7,995 nucleotides of DNA from an uncultured Veillonellaceae bacterium (lineage in GTDB: Bacteria; Bacillota; Negativicutes; Veillonellales; Negativicoccaceae): the NCBI GenBank assembly GCA_902488965.1, contig CABTYA010000045.1, positions 1 through 7,995 of the forward strand, read 5' to 3'. Both the position numbers and the translations under genes were made by a program. Positions 1 to 7,029 of this stretch are shown piece after piece; positions within the stretch are counted from its first letter, which is position 1, and every line of letters begins with the position of its first letter. The notes under the pieces were generated by a model. The model did not search any database. It saw only the letters and a list, made by a program, of their open reading frames with translations, and was not told where the DNA came from.

Positions 1-593
1 AATTCCTTGCCGTTCACCATGACCCGTTCATAGGTCACTTTACGTTTGCCGTTTTGACCGGCGGTCACCAGATGTTCTTCCCCCATCCGCATCCGATCGT
101 TCGGCTGTACGATCGTCTCATAGGCGATGGTTTCTTCCACTTGCACCGTGTCTTTCGTGCACGGCGCCATCGTGACGGTCATCCCCGCCAGCAGCGGATC
201 GGTTTCCGCCTGCAAGGGCGTGTACTTCGTCAAATCGTACCCCAGTGCACGGGCCGCTTCGCCGACCGTACGGGCCGCGATGACGGTCTCGCTCGTTGTC
301 GCGCCGTCGGTCACCGTGATCGGTACCCCGCGTACGACTTCGATTCGTGTGTCTCCCGTCGCCTTGTCGCGCGTCATCATGACACGGTCATGACTACCGA
401 GAGGGACTCCCGCTTCCTGCAAAATTCCCGCCGCCGAACGGGCGGATGTCGTGACCTGCCGCTGTGTGCCGTCCACGGTCAATACGACCGTCTGCGGCGG
501 CAGCGCAAAGCCGACCAGCCACATCGCACACCAAAGTATCACGGCGACACTCACGAAGGAAGGAGAGAGATATGCTTTCCAATTTGTCCTCAT
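1..593 (-). CDS. DUF348/G5-domain cell-wall protein (YabE/RpfB-like), N-terminal part, runs off left edge
   Basis: The reading frame is open from an ATG at 593 to the window edge (197 codons seen). GGAGG at 601-605 lies 7 nt upstream and fixes the start. Residues about 13-32 are a hydrophobic segment after a short basic N-terminus, i.e. an uncleaved anchor or signal peptide. Two DUF348 (ubiquitin-like) units follow: about 34-80, starting TVVLTVDGTQRQVTT, and about 83-135, starting IEVVRGVPITVTDG. A G5 domain begins near residue 150 (VQVEETIAYETIV, then the G-K-V-TYERVMVNGKE end). In known relatives (YabE, RpfB) this order is followed by a 3D or lytic-transglycosylase-like catalytic domain that cuts peptidoglycan; that part would lie outside the window, so the enzymatic role is inferred. 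It is transcribed in the same direction as ppk but has its own promoter across a 418-nt gap, so it is probably a separate unit. Confidence 0.9.
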   Translation of the reverse strand, partial: MRTNWKAYLSPSFVSVAVILWCAMWLVGFALPPQTVVLTVDGTQRQVTTSARSAAGILQEAGVPLGSHDRVMMTRDKATGDTRIEVVRGVPITVTDGATTSETVIAARTVGEAARALGYDLTKYTPLQAETDPLLAGMTVTMAPCTKDTVQVEETIAYETIVQPNDRMRMGEEHLVTAGQNGKRKVTYERVMVNGKE

Positions 594-614
594 AATCAAA
601 CCTCCAACGTGCAA

Positions 615-644
615 ATTCTACCATAGGCGGACATTGAGTGTCAA
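615..644 (-). promoter_or_regulatory. sigma70-type promoter of the DUF348/G5 gene
   Basis: On the minus strand, TTGACA (639-644) is a perfect -35 box. TAGAAT (615-620) is a 5/6 match to the -10 box, with an 18-nt spacer. The expected start is near 608, giving a very short leader of about 15 nt that still contains the GGAGG site at 601-605. This makes the gene independent of the upstream ppk operon. Confidence 0.7.
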
Positions 645-735
645 AGGTTTGCGGTTGACAATCCCTGTTTTCAGGGCATGGAAGGGAATTTCTCTAATAT
701 TTTAATCGGACATTTTTGTCCGCTCGTTATGATTG

Positions 736-744
736 TTATCCACA
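736..744 (+). promoter_or_regulatory. isolated consensus DnaA-box sequence
   Basis: TTATCCACA is an exact match to the consensus DnaA box (TTATNCACA). It sits in the AT-rich gap, flanked by GCTCG (722-726) and CGAGC (755-759). No second box was found nearby, so this is not an origin on its own evidence. A single 9-mer could occur by chance in a window of this size. Confidence 0.25.
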
Positions 745-949
745 CGTTGACAGGCGAGCAGTAGGGCTTTATCACGTGTCCACTCGGAATGTACAAAATC
801 GACTTGTTTTCCCGTTTCCGTTTCCGAGTCGAATATTATGTTTTCATTATAGAAACATTTTGCTCCTGTTTTACTGCTCTTTTTGTGTAAATAGGTCTGT
901 TTTTTTGCTTTTATTGGAGATTTTTCTCCACTTTTACCCAAAACAATGA

Positions 950-975
950 CGACAGAGAAATTGGTTTCTCTGTCG
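950..975 (-). terminator. probable terminator of the ppx-like/ppk operon
   Basis: A perfect 11-bp stem (CGACAGAGAAA / TTTCTCTGTCG) with a 4-nt loop lies 36 nt after the ppk stop codon. On the minus strand it is followed by TCATTGTTTT, a weak, interrupted U-tract, so intrinsic termination is plausible rather than certain. The stem abuts a 10-bp palindrome (GGCATATGCC, 975-984). It could instead be an mRNA 3'-end stabiliser. Confidence 0.5.
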
Positions 976-1011
976 GCATATGCCAAATGTAGTATCTCCG
1001 GTGGACATTTC

Positions 1012-3129
1012 TTACCAACTATCCGAATAGTACGGTTCGAGCCGCTGGCGCAGGGTCATTTTCGCGGGGCGATCCCGCTTTTCCGCCAGTTCCCGGAAAT
1101 AGTCCTGACTGTTGAGCGGATCGGACGTGGCGACCGTCTTGGTATACGTTCCGTCGGCGTGCATGATGTGCGCCTTCTGATTGTCCGCCAGCTCGACCTC
1201 CAGGATGCGGCACAGTCGCTCGCGGTGCGCCGGCTCTTCGACGGGCGCCATCAGCTCGACGCGGTCGTTGAGGTTGCGCGGCATCCAGTCCGCCGAGCTG
1301 ATGTACACCTCTTCGCGGCCGCCGTTCGCAAAGCGGAAGATGCGACTGTGTTCGAGGAAACGCCCCACGATACTGCGCACACGGATATGGTCGCTCACGC
1401 CCGCAATGCCGGGCTTGAGGACGCAGATTCCGCGGACGATGAGGTCGATTTCGACGCCCGCCTGCGACGCTTCGTAGAGTTTCAGGATCATCTCCCGATC
1501 GAGCAGCGAATTCATCTTGGCGGTGATGCGGGCGGGCTCACCGCGTCGAGCCCAGGCGATTTCCCGATCGATCAGCTCGACGGTGCGCCGCCGCATGTCC
1601 ATCGGCGCGACGATGAATTTGTTCCACTCCGGCGGGTCGGAATACCCCGACAGCAGGTTGAAAAATGCGGTCGCATCGATGCCGAACTGCTCGTTGCAGG
1701 TAAAGATCCCCACGTCGGTGTAAAGTTTGGCCGTTTTGCCGTTATAATTGCCCGTCCCGACATGGACATAGCGGCGAATGCCGTCCGATTCGCGGCGAAT
1801 GACGAGCGTACATTTCGAGTGGGTCTTGACCCCGACAAGACCGTAGATGACGTGCGCCCCCGCCTGCTCGAGCCGCCGCCCCATGATGATGTTGTTTTCT
1901 TCATCAAAGCGCGCCTTGACCTCCATGAGGACGGTAACCTGCTTGCCGTTTTCCGCGGCTTTGGCGAGCGCACTCACGATCGGCGAGTCCGAGCTGACCC
2001 GATACAGCGTCTGCTTGATGGCGAGCACCTCAGGATCGACCGCCGCTTCCGCGACCAGCCGCTCGACCGGCGCAAACGACTCGTACGGCAGATGCACGAA
2101 GAGATCGCGCTCGCGAATCATCGCAAAAATATCCTCGCCCGTTGCGGTCAGTACCGCATAGGGCGTCCGCGGCCGAAACGGCACATAGCGCAGCCGCTCC
2201 TCGCCCGAGAGATCGCCGAATGCAAAAAACACGGTGCAGTCGAGCGGCCCTTCAATCCGATAAACTTCCGCGGGATTGAGCTGCAACTCGGCCCGCAAAA
2301 AACGCTCCAATTCGCCTGATGCGCCCGCATTGATTTCCAAGCGGACCGCCGCCCCGCGCCGGCGCAGTTTGAGTGATTTTTCCACTTCCGCGAGCAGGTC
2401 TTCCGCGCCTTCTTCGTCGATATCGAGGTCGGCGTCGCGCGTCACGCGGAACACGCAGGTCTCCGTGATGGTAAAGCCGCGGAAAAAGTCCTCCGCATGA
2501 TGCTGCAGGACTTCTTCCAACAGGACAAACTCGCGCGCCCCTTCCTGCTGCGTTTCCTCCAGTGCGACCAGTCGGGGCAATACCCCCGGCACCGGCAAGA
2601 TCGCACGCCGCTCCTCGCCGTCTTCGCCGTGCAGCCGAACGCCGACATTGAGACTGCGGCTCTGCAAAAACGGAAACGGATGGCTGGCGTCGACCGCCAG
2701 CGGCGTCACGACGGGATAAATCGTCCGTGCAAAATACGTATGCAGCTCCTCTTGCTGTGCGGCCGTCAACTCGTCAAAATGCCGCACCACAATCCCTTCC
2801 TGCGCCAGTCGGGCGAGCAGTTTCGCCAAGTAGCGGCTCTGCCGTGCCATCAGCTCCTGCGTCGTTGCGGCAATCGCCGTCAGCTGCTCGGCCGGCGTCA
2901 TATTCGCATTGTCGCGCCGTTCGATACCGCCGGCACGCTGATGCATCAGCCCCGCCACACGAATCATGAAAAATTCATCCAAATTCGACGATGTAATCGC
3001 GATAAAATTCAATTGTTCCAACAACGGGTTATTCGCATCGCCCGCTTCTTCCAACACCCGTTCATTAAATGCGAGCCAGCTCAATTCCCGATTGAGGAAA
3101 TAGCGGTGATCCAACACCGGTACGGTCAT
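1012..3129 (-). CDS. ppk: polyphosphate kinase 1 (PPK1)
   Basis: Polyphosphate kinase reversibly transfers the ATP gamma-phosphate to a growing inorganic polyphosphate chain. The 705-residue product has the normal family length and domain order: N-terminal helical domain (about 8-115, with NRELSWLAFNERVLEEA and SSNLDEFFMIRVAG), middle head domain (about 125-305), and two phospholipase-D-like C-terminal domains (about 333-675). The catalytic histidine is in VKTHSK at His437 (E. coli His435) and the second in LEHSRIF at His594 (E. coli His592). Arg377 in the LYR motif and Arg407 in KARFDEENN match the E. coli metal/phosphate-site arginines. GTGNYN follows at about 459-464. The ATG at 3129 is chosen because AAGGAGG lies 8 nt upstream and the protein then begins at the usual family N-terminus; an in-frame GTG at 3207 would add 26 unrelated residues. 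The start overlaps the upstream stop as ATGA, indicating translational coupling to the Ppx-like gene. The enzyme looks intact and active. Confidence 0.97.
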   Translation of the reverse strand: MTVPVLDHRYFLNRELSWLAFNERVLEEAGDANNPLLEQLNFIAITSSNLDEFFMIRVAGLMHQRAGGIERRDNANMTPAEQLTAIAATTQELMARQSRYLAKLLARLAQEGIVVRHFDELTAAQQEELHTYFARTIYPVVTPLAVDASHPFPFLQSRSLNVGVRLHGEDGEERRAILPVPGVLPRLVALEETQQEGAREFVLLEEVLQHHAEDFFRGFTITETCVFRVTRDADLDIDEEGAEDLLAEVEKSLKLRRRGAAVRLEINAGASGELERFLRAELQLNPAEVYRIEGPLDCTVFFAFGDLSGEERLRYVPFRPRTPYAVLTATGEDIFAMIRERDLFVHLPYESFAPVERLVAEAAVDPEVLAIKQTLYRVSSDSPIVSALAKAAENGKQVTVLMEVKARFDEENNIIMGRRLEQAGAHVIYGLVGVKTHSKCTLVIRRESDGIRRYVHVGTGNYNGKTAKLYTDVGIFTCNEQFGIDATAFFNLLSGYSDPPEWNKFIVAPMDMRRRTVELIDREIAWARRGEPARITAKMNSLLDREMILKLYEASQAGVEIDLIVRGICVLKPGIAGVSDHIRVRSIVGRFLEHSRIFRFANGGREEVYISSADWMPRNLNDRVELMAPVEEPAHRERLCRILEVELADNQKAHIMHADGTYTKTVATSDPLNSQDYFRELAEKRDRPAKMTLRQRLEPYYSDSW

Positions 3130-4691
3130 CTCGCCTGCCTCCTTTCCAATCGCACATTCACGCCGAATACTTCGGCAAAGAAACGGTTCACTTCCCGGCA
3201 CGTCCACTGCTCGAGCGTGGTATCGCGCCGCGAGGTATAGCGGACGACCAGCTCGCCGCGTGCCAGTTCCGCCTCAAGACGGGTCATCTTTTGCGTTTCC
3301 CCTTGGTCGAGGGCAATCGCCATCCGCAAGAGCGCCGCCAGCTTGATGATCGTCATCTTGACCCCTTCGGGCAAGCGGCGGAATGCCTCGTCATCATCGC
3401 TGGGCGTGCCTTTGTAGTTATAATACGCAATCGTCGCGACCATTTCCTTTTCCAAATCACTCAAGCCGAATATATCCGTCCCCATGATGATGTGGTACGT
3501 ATGCTCATTGTTGCGGCGCAAGTTCACGTACTTGCCGACCGAATGCAAAAGCGCCGCCATCCGCAGCAGGTAGCGGTCGCGCATCGTCATGCCGTGAATC
3601 GTCCGCAGGGCATCCGTCAGGACAACCGCCCCGTGCTCGACGGCATCGAGATGCGCCATATGCCCCCCGTAGCGCGACGCAATCGAACGCGCCAACTCCA
3701 AGTGCTGATCGCGCAAATATTCGAGTTCCGGCGCATTCGTCATCAGCGCCCCGTAATAAAAAACCGCCCCGTACAAGAAGGTAATCCCCATCATCACCAG
3801 CTGCTTGGCACGGACATGCGCCAGTACCTCCGCATAAAGATGCAGTGTCGGCAGCAGCGCCTCGGCCTGCGGCTCGGTCATATCGTCATAATGCATCAGC
3901 CCCGCTGCCGTCTTGTCGCCGACCTCGGCAAATACACGGGCAAAATTTTCCGGCGACAGCATCATCATATCGTGATTGCTGCGCACCCCCATGAGCCGCG
4001 CCACCATCCGCGATTCGCGTCCCGACAGGACGACACTGCGGATATCGTAGCGGGCGAGCACCGGCCAAATCGGCGCCAGCATGTGCCGCAAGTACTCGCT
4101 CACCGCCTGCGGATACGACTGCGCATCGCGTTGTCGCCGGTCAAAACGTTCGAGCAGCCGCAACGTCCCGATGTGGACGTTTTGCTGGTACGCCAGCCGA
4201 TCGTCCTTCCATGCGGTAAATCCGACGGAACTCGACGTAATATCGACGAACAACACCCCGCCCTCAATCGGTTGGCGTACGTTGCCGTACGGATGCGTCA
4301 GCCGATGATGCAAGGCAAAATGTTTGAAATAAATTTCCTCCGGCATATCCACGACCTGTACATCGAGCGTCGTATGCACGCGGATGAGATCCAAAATCAT
4401 GCGGCGGTTGTCCGCTTCCCGCAAGACCGCCGTCGCATACACGACCACCTCGGACACTTGATAATCCGCCAAAATTCGGCGGAACCCGTTCAGATAGCGG
4501 CACATCCGCTGAATCGACGTAAACGACAGCGAGCCCGTCGCAAATACTTCTTCGCCGAAATCCGCCGCACGGTGCGCCTTTTGGACGATATTGACCTGCC
4601 GGCTGTCCGTGTACTCGGCGATACACAGCGACAACGCCACCGAACCGATATGAATGACGCCGTACAGGCGTCCGCGTTTGGTATTCATCAT
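3126..4691 (-). CDS. Ppx/GppA-fold protein with degenerate active site, probable pseudoenzyme, coupled to ppk
   Basis: This 521-residue protein has Ppx/GppA length and layout: an actin-like ATPase-fold pair (about 8-315) and a C-terminal HD-type helical domain (about 330-521). Recognisable family landmarks are ATAVLREADN (86-95, the conserved REAxN Arg) and VHIGTLRL (172-179, cf. LPLGxxRL). Key motifs are broken. The first phosphate loop IDLGSNS reads IHIGSVA (13-19, Asp to His). The D-[IL]-GG-x-S-x-E loop reads DITSSSVG (150-157). GIGGT becomes VLSGRE (about 221-226). SGxGLREG becomes MGITFLYG (301-308). The HD dyad in ALLHD-G is LLHSVG (381-386, Asp to Ser). A Glu pair in the catalytic ISGxEEA region survives as DMPEEI (115-120). 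The start is the first of two adjacent ATGs, 7 nt after GGAGG. The frame is intact over 1.5 kb, so this is a maintained gene, not a decaying one. Expression is coupled to ppk through a 4-bp overlap. Inference: a non-catalytic regulator or partner of PPK, or an enzyme of altered specificity. Confidence 0.88.
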   Translation of the reverse strand: MMNTKRGRLYGVIHIGSVALSLCIAEYTDSRQVNIVQKAHRAADFGEEVFATGSLSFTSIQRMCRYLNGFRRILADYQVSEVVVYATAVLREADNRRMILDLIRVHTTLDVQVVDMPEEIYFKHFALHHRLTHPYGNVRQPIEGGVLFVDITSSSVGFTAWKDDRLAYQQNVHIGTLRLLERFDRRQRDAQSYPQAVSEYLRHMLAPIWPVLARYDIRSVVLSGRESRMVARLMGVRSNHDMMMLSPENFARVFAEVGDKTAAGLMHYDDMTEPQAEALLPTLHLYAEVLAHVRAKQLVMMGITFLYGAVFYYGALMTNAPELEYLRDQHLELARSIASRYGGHMAHLDAVEHGAVVLTDALRTIHGMTMRDRYLLRMAALLHSVGKYVNLRRNNEHTYHIIMGTDIFGLSDLEKEMVATIAYYNYKGTPSDDDEAFRRLPEGVKMTIIKLAALLRMAIALDQGETQKMTRLEAELARGELVVRYTSRRDTTLEQWTCREVNRFFAEVFGVNVRLERRQAR

Positions 4692-4713
4692 GCACCACCC
4701 TCCTGCTCTCTTT

Positions 4714-4742
4714 ATTATAATACATATTTATCGTTCTGCTCT
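4714..4742 (-). promoter_or_regulatory. candidate promoter of the ppx-like/ppk operon
   Basis: A perfect TATAAT occurs on the minus strand at 4714-4719 in an AT-rich patch (TATTATAATAAAG), about 23 nt before the start codon. The hexamer 17 nt upstream (4737-4742, AGAGCA) is a poor -35. The promoter may therefore need an activator, or an alternative -10 at 4717-4722 may be used. The ribosome site AGGAGG follows directly. Confidence 0.45.
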
Positions 4743-4777
4743 CGCCGCGGCGCCTTTTGACCGAGTTTTTGCATTCG

Positions 4778-4806
4778 TTGCAGAAGAAGCCGTCCTTTTG
4801 TACAAT
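4778..4806 (+). promoter_or_regulatory. candidate promoter of the intact ppx/gppA gene
   Basis: TACAAT (4801-4806) is a good -10 box, 17 nt after TTGCAG (4778-4783), a weak -35. The predicted start near 4813 leaves a leader of under 20 nt that includes AGGAG (4818-4822). A short inverted repeat TTGTA-CAA-TACAA (4798-4810) overlaps the -10 and could be an operator. A 10-bp palindrome CGCCGCGGCG (4743-4752) sits between the two divergent promoters. Confidence 0.45.
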
Positions 4807-4829
4807 ACAAGTAGAACAGGAGTGAGGAT

Positions 4830-6392
4830 ATGAACGCTGCAAACACAAGAGAACGGATTGCCCTGATCGACCTCGGATCGAACTCGGCGCATTTGGCGGT
4901 CATGGAGGTGCTGACCGACCGGCCGACCGCGGCCTACCACCAGATCTACCATGACAAGGTGTCCGTCCGCCTGAGCCAAGGCCTGACGGATACGGGTGCC
5001 CTAAGCGAAGAGGCCATGGCCCGCACCCTCGACACCCTGCGCCAATTCGTCCGCATCGCCCGCCGTCTGCACGTGACCCGCACGCTTGCCGTCACCACGG
5101 CCAGTATGCGGATTGCGACCAACGGCGCGGAATTTCGCGACCGCATTGCCGCCGAAACGGGACTTGCCATCGAGATCATCAGCGGCGAACGCGAAGCCGA
5201 ACTCGGCTACGTCGGCGTCGCCAATACGCTGCCCGAATCCGATTTTGTCGTCTTCGACCTCGGCGGTGCGAGCATGGAAATCTCCGTCGTCCGCGGGCGG
5301 CGGCGCTCCCGCTCCGTGAGCCTGCCCATCGGCGCACTCACCCTGACGGAAGCCTACGGCACGACCGGCATCACCGAAAGCCCTGTCCGCCGACGGATTA
5401 TAGCCGCCGTCACGGACGCGCTCAAATCCATCCCCGAAATCAAAAAATCCCGCATCCCCGTCATCGGGATCGGCGGCACCGTGCGCAACCTCGCCAAAAT
5501 CCACCAGCGCCGGACGAATTATCCCATTCCCAAACTCCACCACTATCGCATGGCACCCGCCACCGTCCGCTCCCTCACCGACGAACTCTGCCGTGCCACG
5601 CTCGACGAACGGCGCGACATTTCAGGGCTCTCCGCCGAACGGGCCGACATCATCTGCGCCGGCAGTATCGCCATCGACACGCTGCTGCGCACCGTCGGCG
5701 CGCCCGTTCTCATCATCAGCGGCTGCGGCCTGCGGGAAGGGCTCTTTTTCCAAGACTATGCCCACCACTATCGCGGCGATATGCTCTTCCCCGACGACAT
5801 GGTCGCCGACAGCACCGCCGGCTATCGAGCCACGCTCCCGCTCGACGACGACGTCCACATGCGCTACGTCACCCGTCTCACGCTCAGCCTCTACGATGCG
5901 CTGAGCACCCGCTACCACCTGCCCGAACGGGCCCGCATCTGGCTCGAAACCGCCGCCCGCCTGCACGACACGGGACAAATCATCAACTTTTACAGCACTG
6001 CGCGTCACAGCGCCTACATCATTGCGAACGCTCCCCTCTACGGCCTCACGCACCGCGAGCAGGCCATCTGCGCGATGATTGCGGGATTTCAGGACGGCAT
6101 CAGCAACAAACTCACCCGCTTCACCCGCTACCGCGACCTGTTGGAATCGGGCGACTTTCGTCTCATCAAGCGGCTCTCCGTCCTGCTCGCCATCGCCAAA
6201 TGCCTCGCCCACACCCACGAAGGCCGCATCCGCGACCTGATGCTGCACTGCACCGACAACCGCGCCGAGCTCACGCTGGTATCGACGGCGGCCGACGACC
6301 CGCACACCATCCGCCAGGCCCTGCAAAAGCACGCCGACCAGTTCGAACGCTCTTACCGCCTGCGTCTCGTGCTCGCCGAAGACCGGCACTGA
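4830..6392 (+). CDS. ppx: Ppx/GppA family phosphatase (exopolyphosphatase / pppGpp phosphohydrolase), motifs intact
   Basis: The 520-residue product should hydrolyse terminal phosphate from polyphosphate and/or convert pppGpp to ppGpp; sequence alone does not separate these activities. All family motifs are present: IDLGSNS (13-19), TTASMRIATN (89-98), the catalytic ISGEREAELGYVGV segment (117-130, Glu122 equivalent to E. coli Ppx Glu121), FDLGGASME (142-150, Asp143 and Glu150), LPIGALTLTE (165-174), GIGGTVRNLA (213-222) and SGCGLREGL (297-305). The C-terminal HD-type domain (about 330-520) keeps LHDTG (378-382) and RHSAYIIAN (392-400). No signal peptide or membrane segment is visible, so it should be cytosolic. 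The ATG at 4830 lies 7 nt after AGGAG (4818-4822). The gene diverges from the ppx-like/ppk operon across 138 nt, which allows separate control of polyP synthesis and breakdown. It is monocistronic, with the next gene convergent. Confidence 0.93.
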   Translation: MNAANTRERIALIDLGSNSAHLAVMEVLTDRPTAAYHQIYHDKVSVRLSQGLTDTGALSEEAMARTLDTLRQFVRIARRLHVTRTLAVTTASMRIATNGAEFRDRIAAETGLAIEIISGEREAELGYVGVANTLPESDFVVFDLGGASMEISVVRGRRRSRSVSLPIGALTLTEAYGTTGITESPVRRRIIAAVTDALKSIPEIKKSRIPVIGIGGTVRNLAKIHQRRTNYPIPKLHHYRMAPATVRSLTDELCRATLDERRDISGLSAERADIICAGSIAIDTLLRTVGAPVLIISGCGLREGLFFQDYAHHYRGDMLFPDDMVADSTAGYRATLPLDDDVHMRYVTRLTLSLYDALSTRYHLPERARIWLETAARLHDTGQIINFYSTARHSAYIIANAPLYGLTHREQAICAMIAGFQDGISNKLTRFTRYRDLLESGDFRLIKRLSVLLAIAKCLAHTHEGRIRDLMLHCTDNRAELTLVSTAADDPHTIRQALQKHADQFERSYRLRLVLAEDRH

Positions 6393-6439
6393 CCCCGCGG
6401 CACACCCCTGCGGCAGTACACACCTGCCGCGCCCCGCAC

Positions 6440-6471
6440 ACCGACTGTACCCGTTGCCGTCGGTCTTTTTT
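6440..6471 (+). terminator. probable intrinsic terminator of ppx
   Basis: ACCGAC (6440-6445) pairs with GTCGGT (6459-6464) and is followed at once by C and six T residues (6466-6471), about 50-80 nt after the ppx stop. The 13-nt loop is large for a terminator, so the call is moderate. A second hairpin, GCGGCAG/CTGCCGC (6410-6416/6424-6430), lies just upstream. Confidence 0.5.
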
Positions 6472-6749
6472 CTGCCCGCCCGCGGGCATTGCTTTCCCCG
6501 CCATCCGCACGGCCGCATGTTCACTCCGTCGTTGCACCGTACGCTCGGCGGTCGTTGCTGCCCTCACTGCGACCGCGCCGCCTCACGGCTGGCCGTCCGC
6601 AAAGTCCATCCATGCCCTCTCCGTGACGTCACGCCGCCGCTCTTTTCCCCCGAACGTCCCGCTCCGCCGCCACTCCTTGTCCCGCAGGCGGACCGACCGC
6701 TTTCACGATGTCCTGCTCTTTCCGTTGCTTACGTTTGATTTTCGCCATC

Positions 6750-6786
6750 AAAAAACGCTTTGCGTCATCGCAAAGCGTTTTGCTTT
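6750..6786. terminator. bidirectional intrinsic terminator
   Basis: A perfect 13-bp inverted repeat (6752-6764 and 6769-6781, core ACGCTTTGCG/CGCAAAGCGT) has a TCAT loop. It gives TTTTGCTTTT on the plus strand and six T residues on the minus strand (6750-6755). Its position between convergent ppx and the adhesin gene suits a two-way stop, though it is about 360 nt from the ppx end and about 250 nt from the adhesin end, so it may act as a back-up for both. Confidence 0.8.
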
Positions 6787-6937
6787 TCCGTCGGTTGCGG
6801 GCGAATCTCCGCTCGTCCTTACTTGCTCTTTCCGCCGGTTGGCCTCATCCGTCCGCACCGAAAGAGTCCGGCCGGCATCTCGCTGACGGCGAAGCGACCG
6901 ATTATCCGCACTGCCGAAACAAGCGAAACCGTCCCCG

Positions 6938-6969
6938 ATAAAAACACGGCCCGTCACCGGACCGTGTTT
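6938..6969 (-). terminator. intrinsic terminator of the autotransporter gene
   Basis: AAACACGG (6942-6949) pairs with CCGTGTTT (6962-6969). After one mismatch the stem continues for 3 bp (CCG/CGG) around a TCAC loop. On the minus strand the stem is followed by GTTTTTATC, a short U-tract. It lies about 60 nt after the TAA at 7030-7032, the best-placed terminator for that gene. Confidence 0.65.
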
Positions 6970-7029
6970 CTAAAAGGAGAAATGCTATGTACATAAGACA
7001 CGACACGTCTATCGTGTCCGTACGCCTGC

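Larger units (their letters stand above)
594..1011. other. AT-rich intergenic region between ppk and the DUF348/G5 gene
   Basis: No convincing gene is present. The stretch is much richer in A/T than its coding neighbours, with T-runs near 880-925. It carries several exact inverted repeats: 663-667/672-676 (CCCTG/CAGGG); 707-712/717-722 (CGGACA/TGTCCG, TTTT loop); 782-789/822-829 (ACTCGGAA/TTCCGAGT), which competes with 799-804/827-832 (TCGACT/AGTCGA); 915-920/925-930 (TGGAGA/TCTCCA); and 950-960/965-975. A minus-strand TATAAT lies at 846-851 without a good -35. A small RNA or a binding region for a regulator is possible but not shown. Confidence 0.6.
6393..7029. other. long convergent intergenic region without a convincing gene
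   Basis: Both flanking genes end here. The left two thirds (to about 6740) are GC-rich and the open frames encode Arg/Pro/His-rich strings without ribosome sites, typical of chance frames. Palindromes GCCCGCGGGC (6478-6487) and CGTGACGTCACG (6622-6633) are present. The right third holds two terminators (listed separately) and a 7-bp hairpin, GACACGA/TCGTGTC (6997-7003/7012-7018), just past the adhesin stop. No tRNA, rRNA, insertion sequence or CRISPR repeat is seen. Confidence 0.6.

Noticed and set aside
716..949. 77-codon plus-strand frame in the same gap
   Set aside because: The Phe/Leu/Tyr-rich translation reflects T-runs; no ribosome site and no domain.
702..986. 94-codon minus-strand frame starting with TTG in the AT-rich gap
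   Set aside because: It has a GGAG nine bases upstream, but a rare start codon, no recognisable domain, a composition set by the AT-rich DNA, and it runs through several hairpins including the likely ppk terminator. Kept as a remote possibility only.
946..2319. 457-codon open frame on the plus strand opposite ppk
   Set aside because: It lies antisense to a clearly recognised PPK; the His/Arg/Asp-rich translation has no family signature and is a by-product of GC-rich codon use. The same holds for plus-strand frames at 2497-3240 and 3291-4760, the minus frame at 5622-6524 and the plus frame at 54-626.
3130..3207. Upstream GTG start adding 26 residues to PPK
   Set aside because: The added residues do not resemble PPK N-termini, would overlap the upstream gene by 82 nt, and the ATG at 3129 has an excellent AAGGAGG site.
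6478..6633. Palindromes GCCCGCGGGC and CGTGACGTCACG as operators
   Set aside because: They lie far from any promoter between convergent gene ends, and short GC palindromes are frequent in DNA of this composition.
6629..6748. 39-residue minus-strand frame starting MAKIKRKQRK
   Set aside because: It begins directly after the T-run of the bidirectional terminator and has no ribosome site, so translation is unlikely; it could be a gene remnant.
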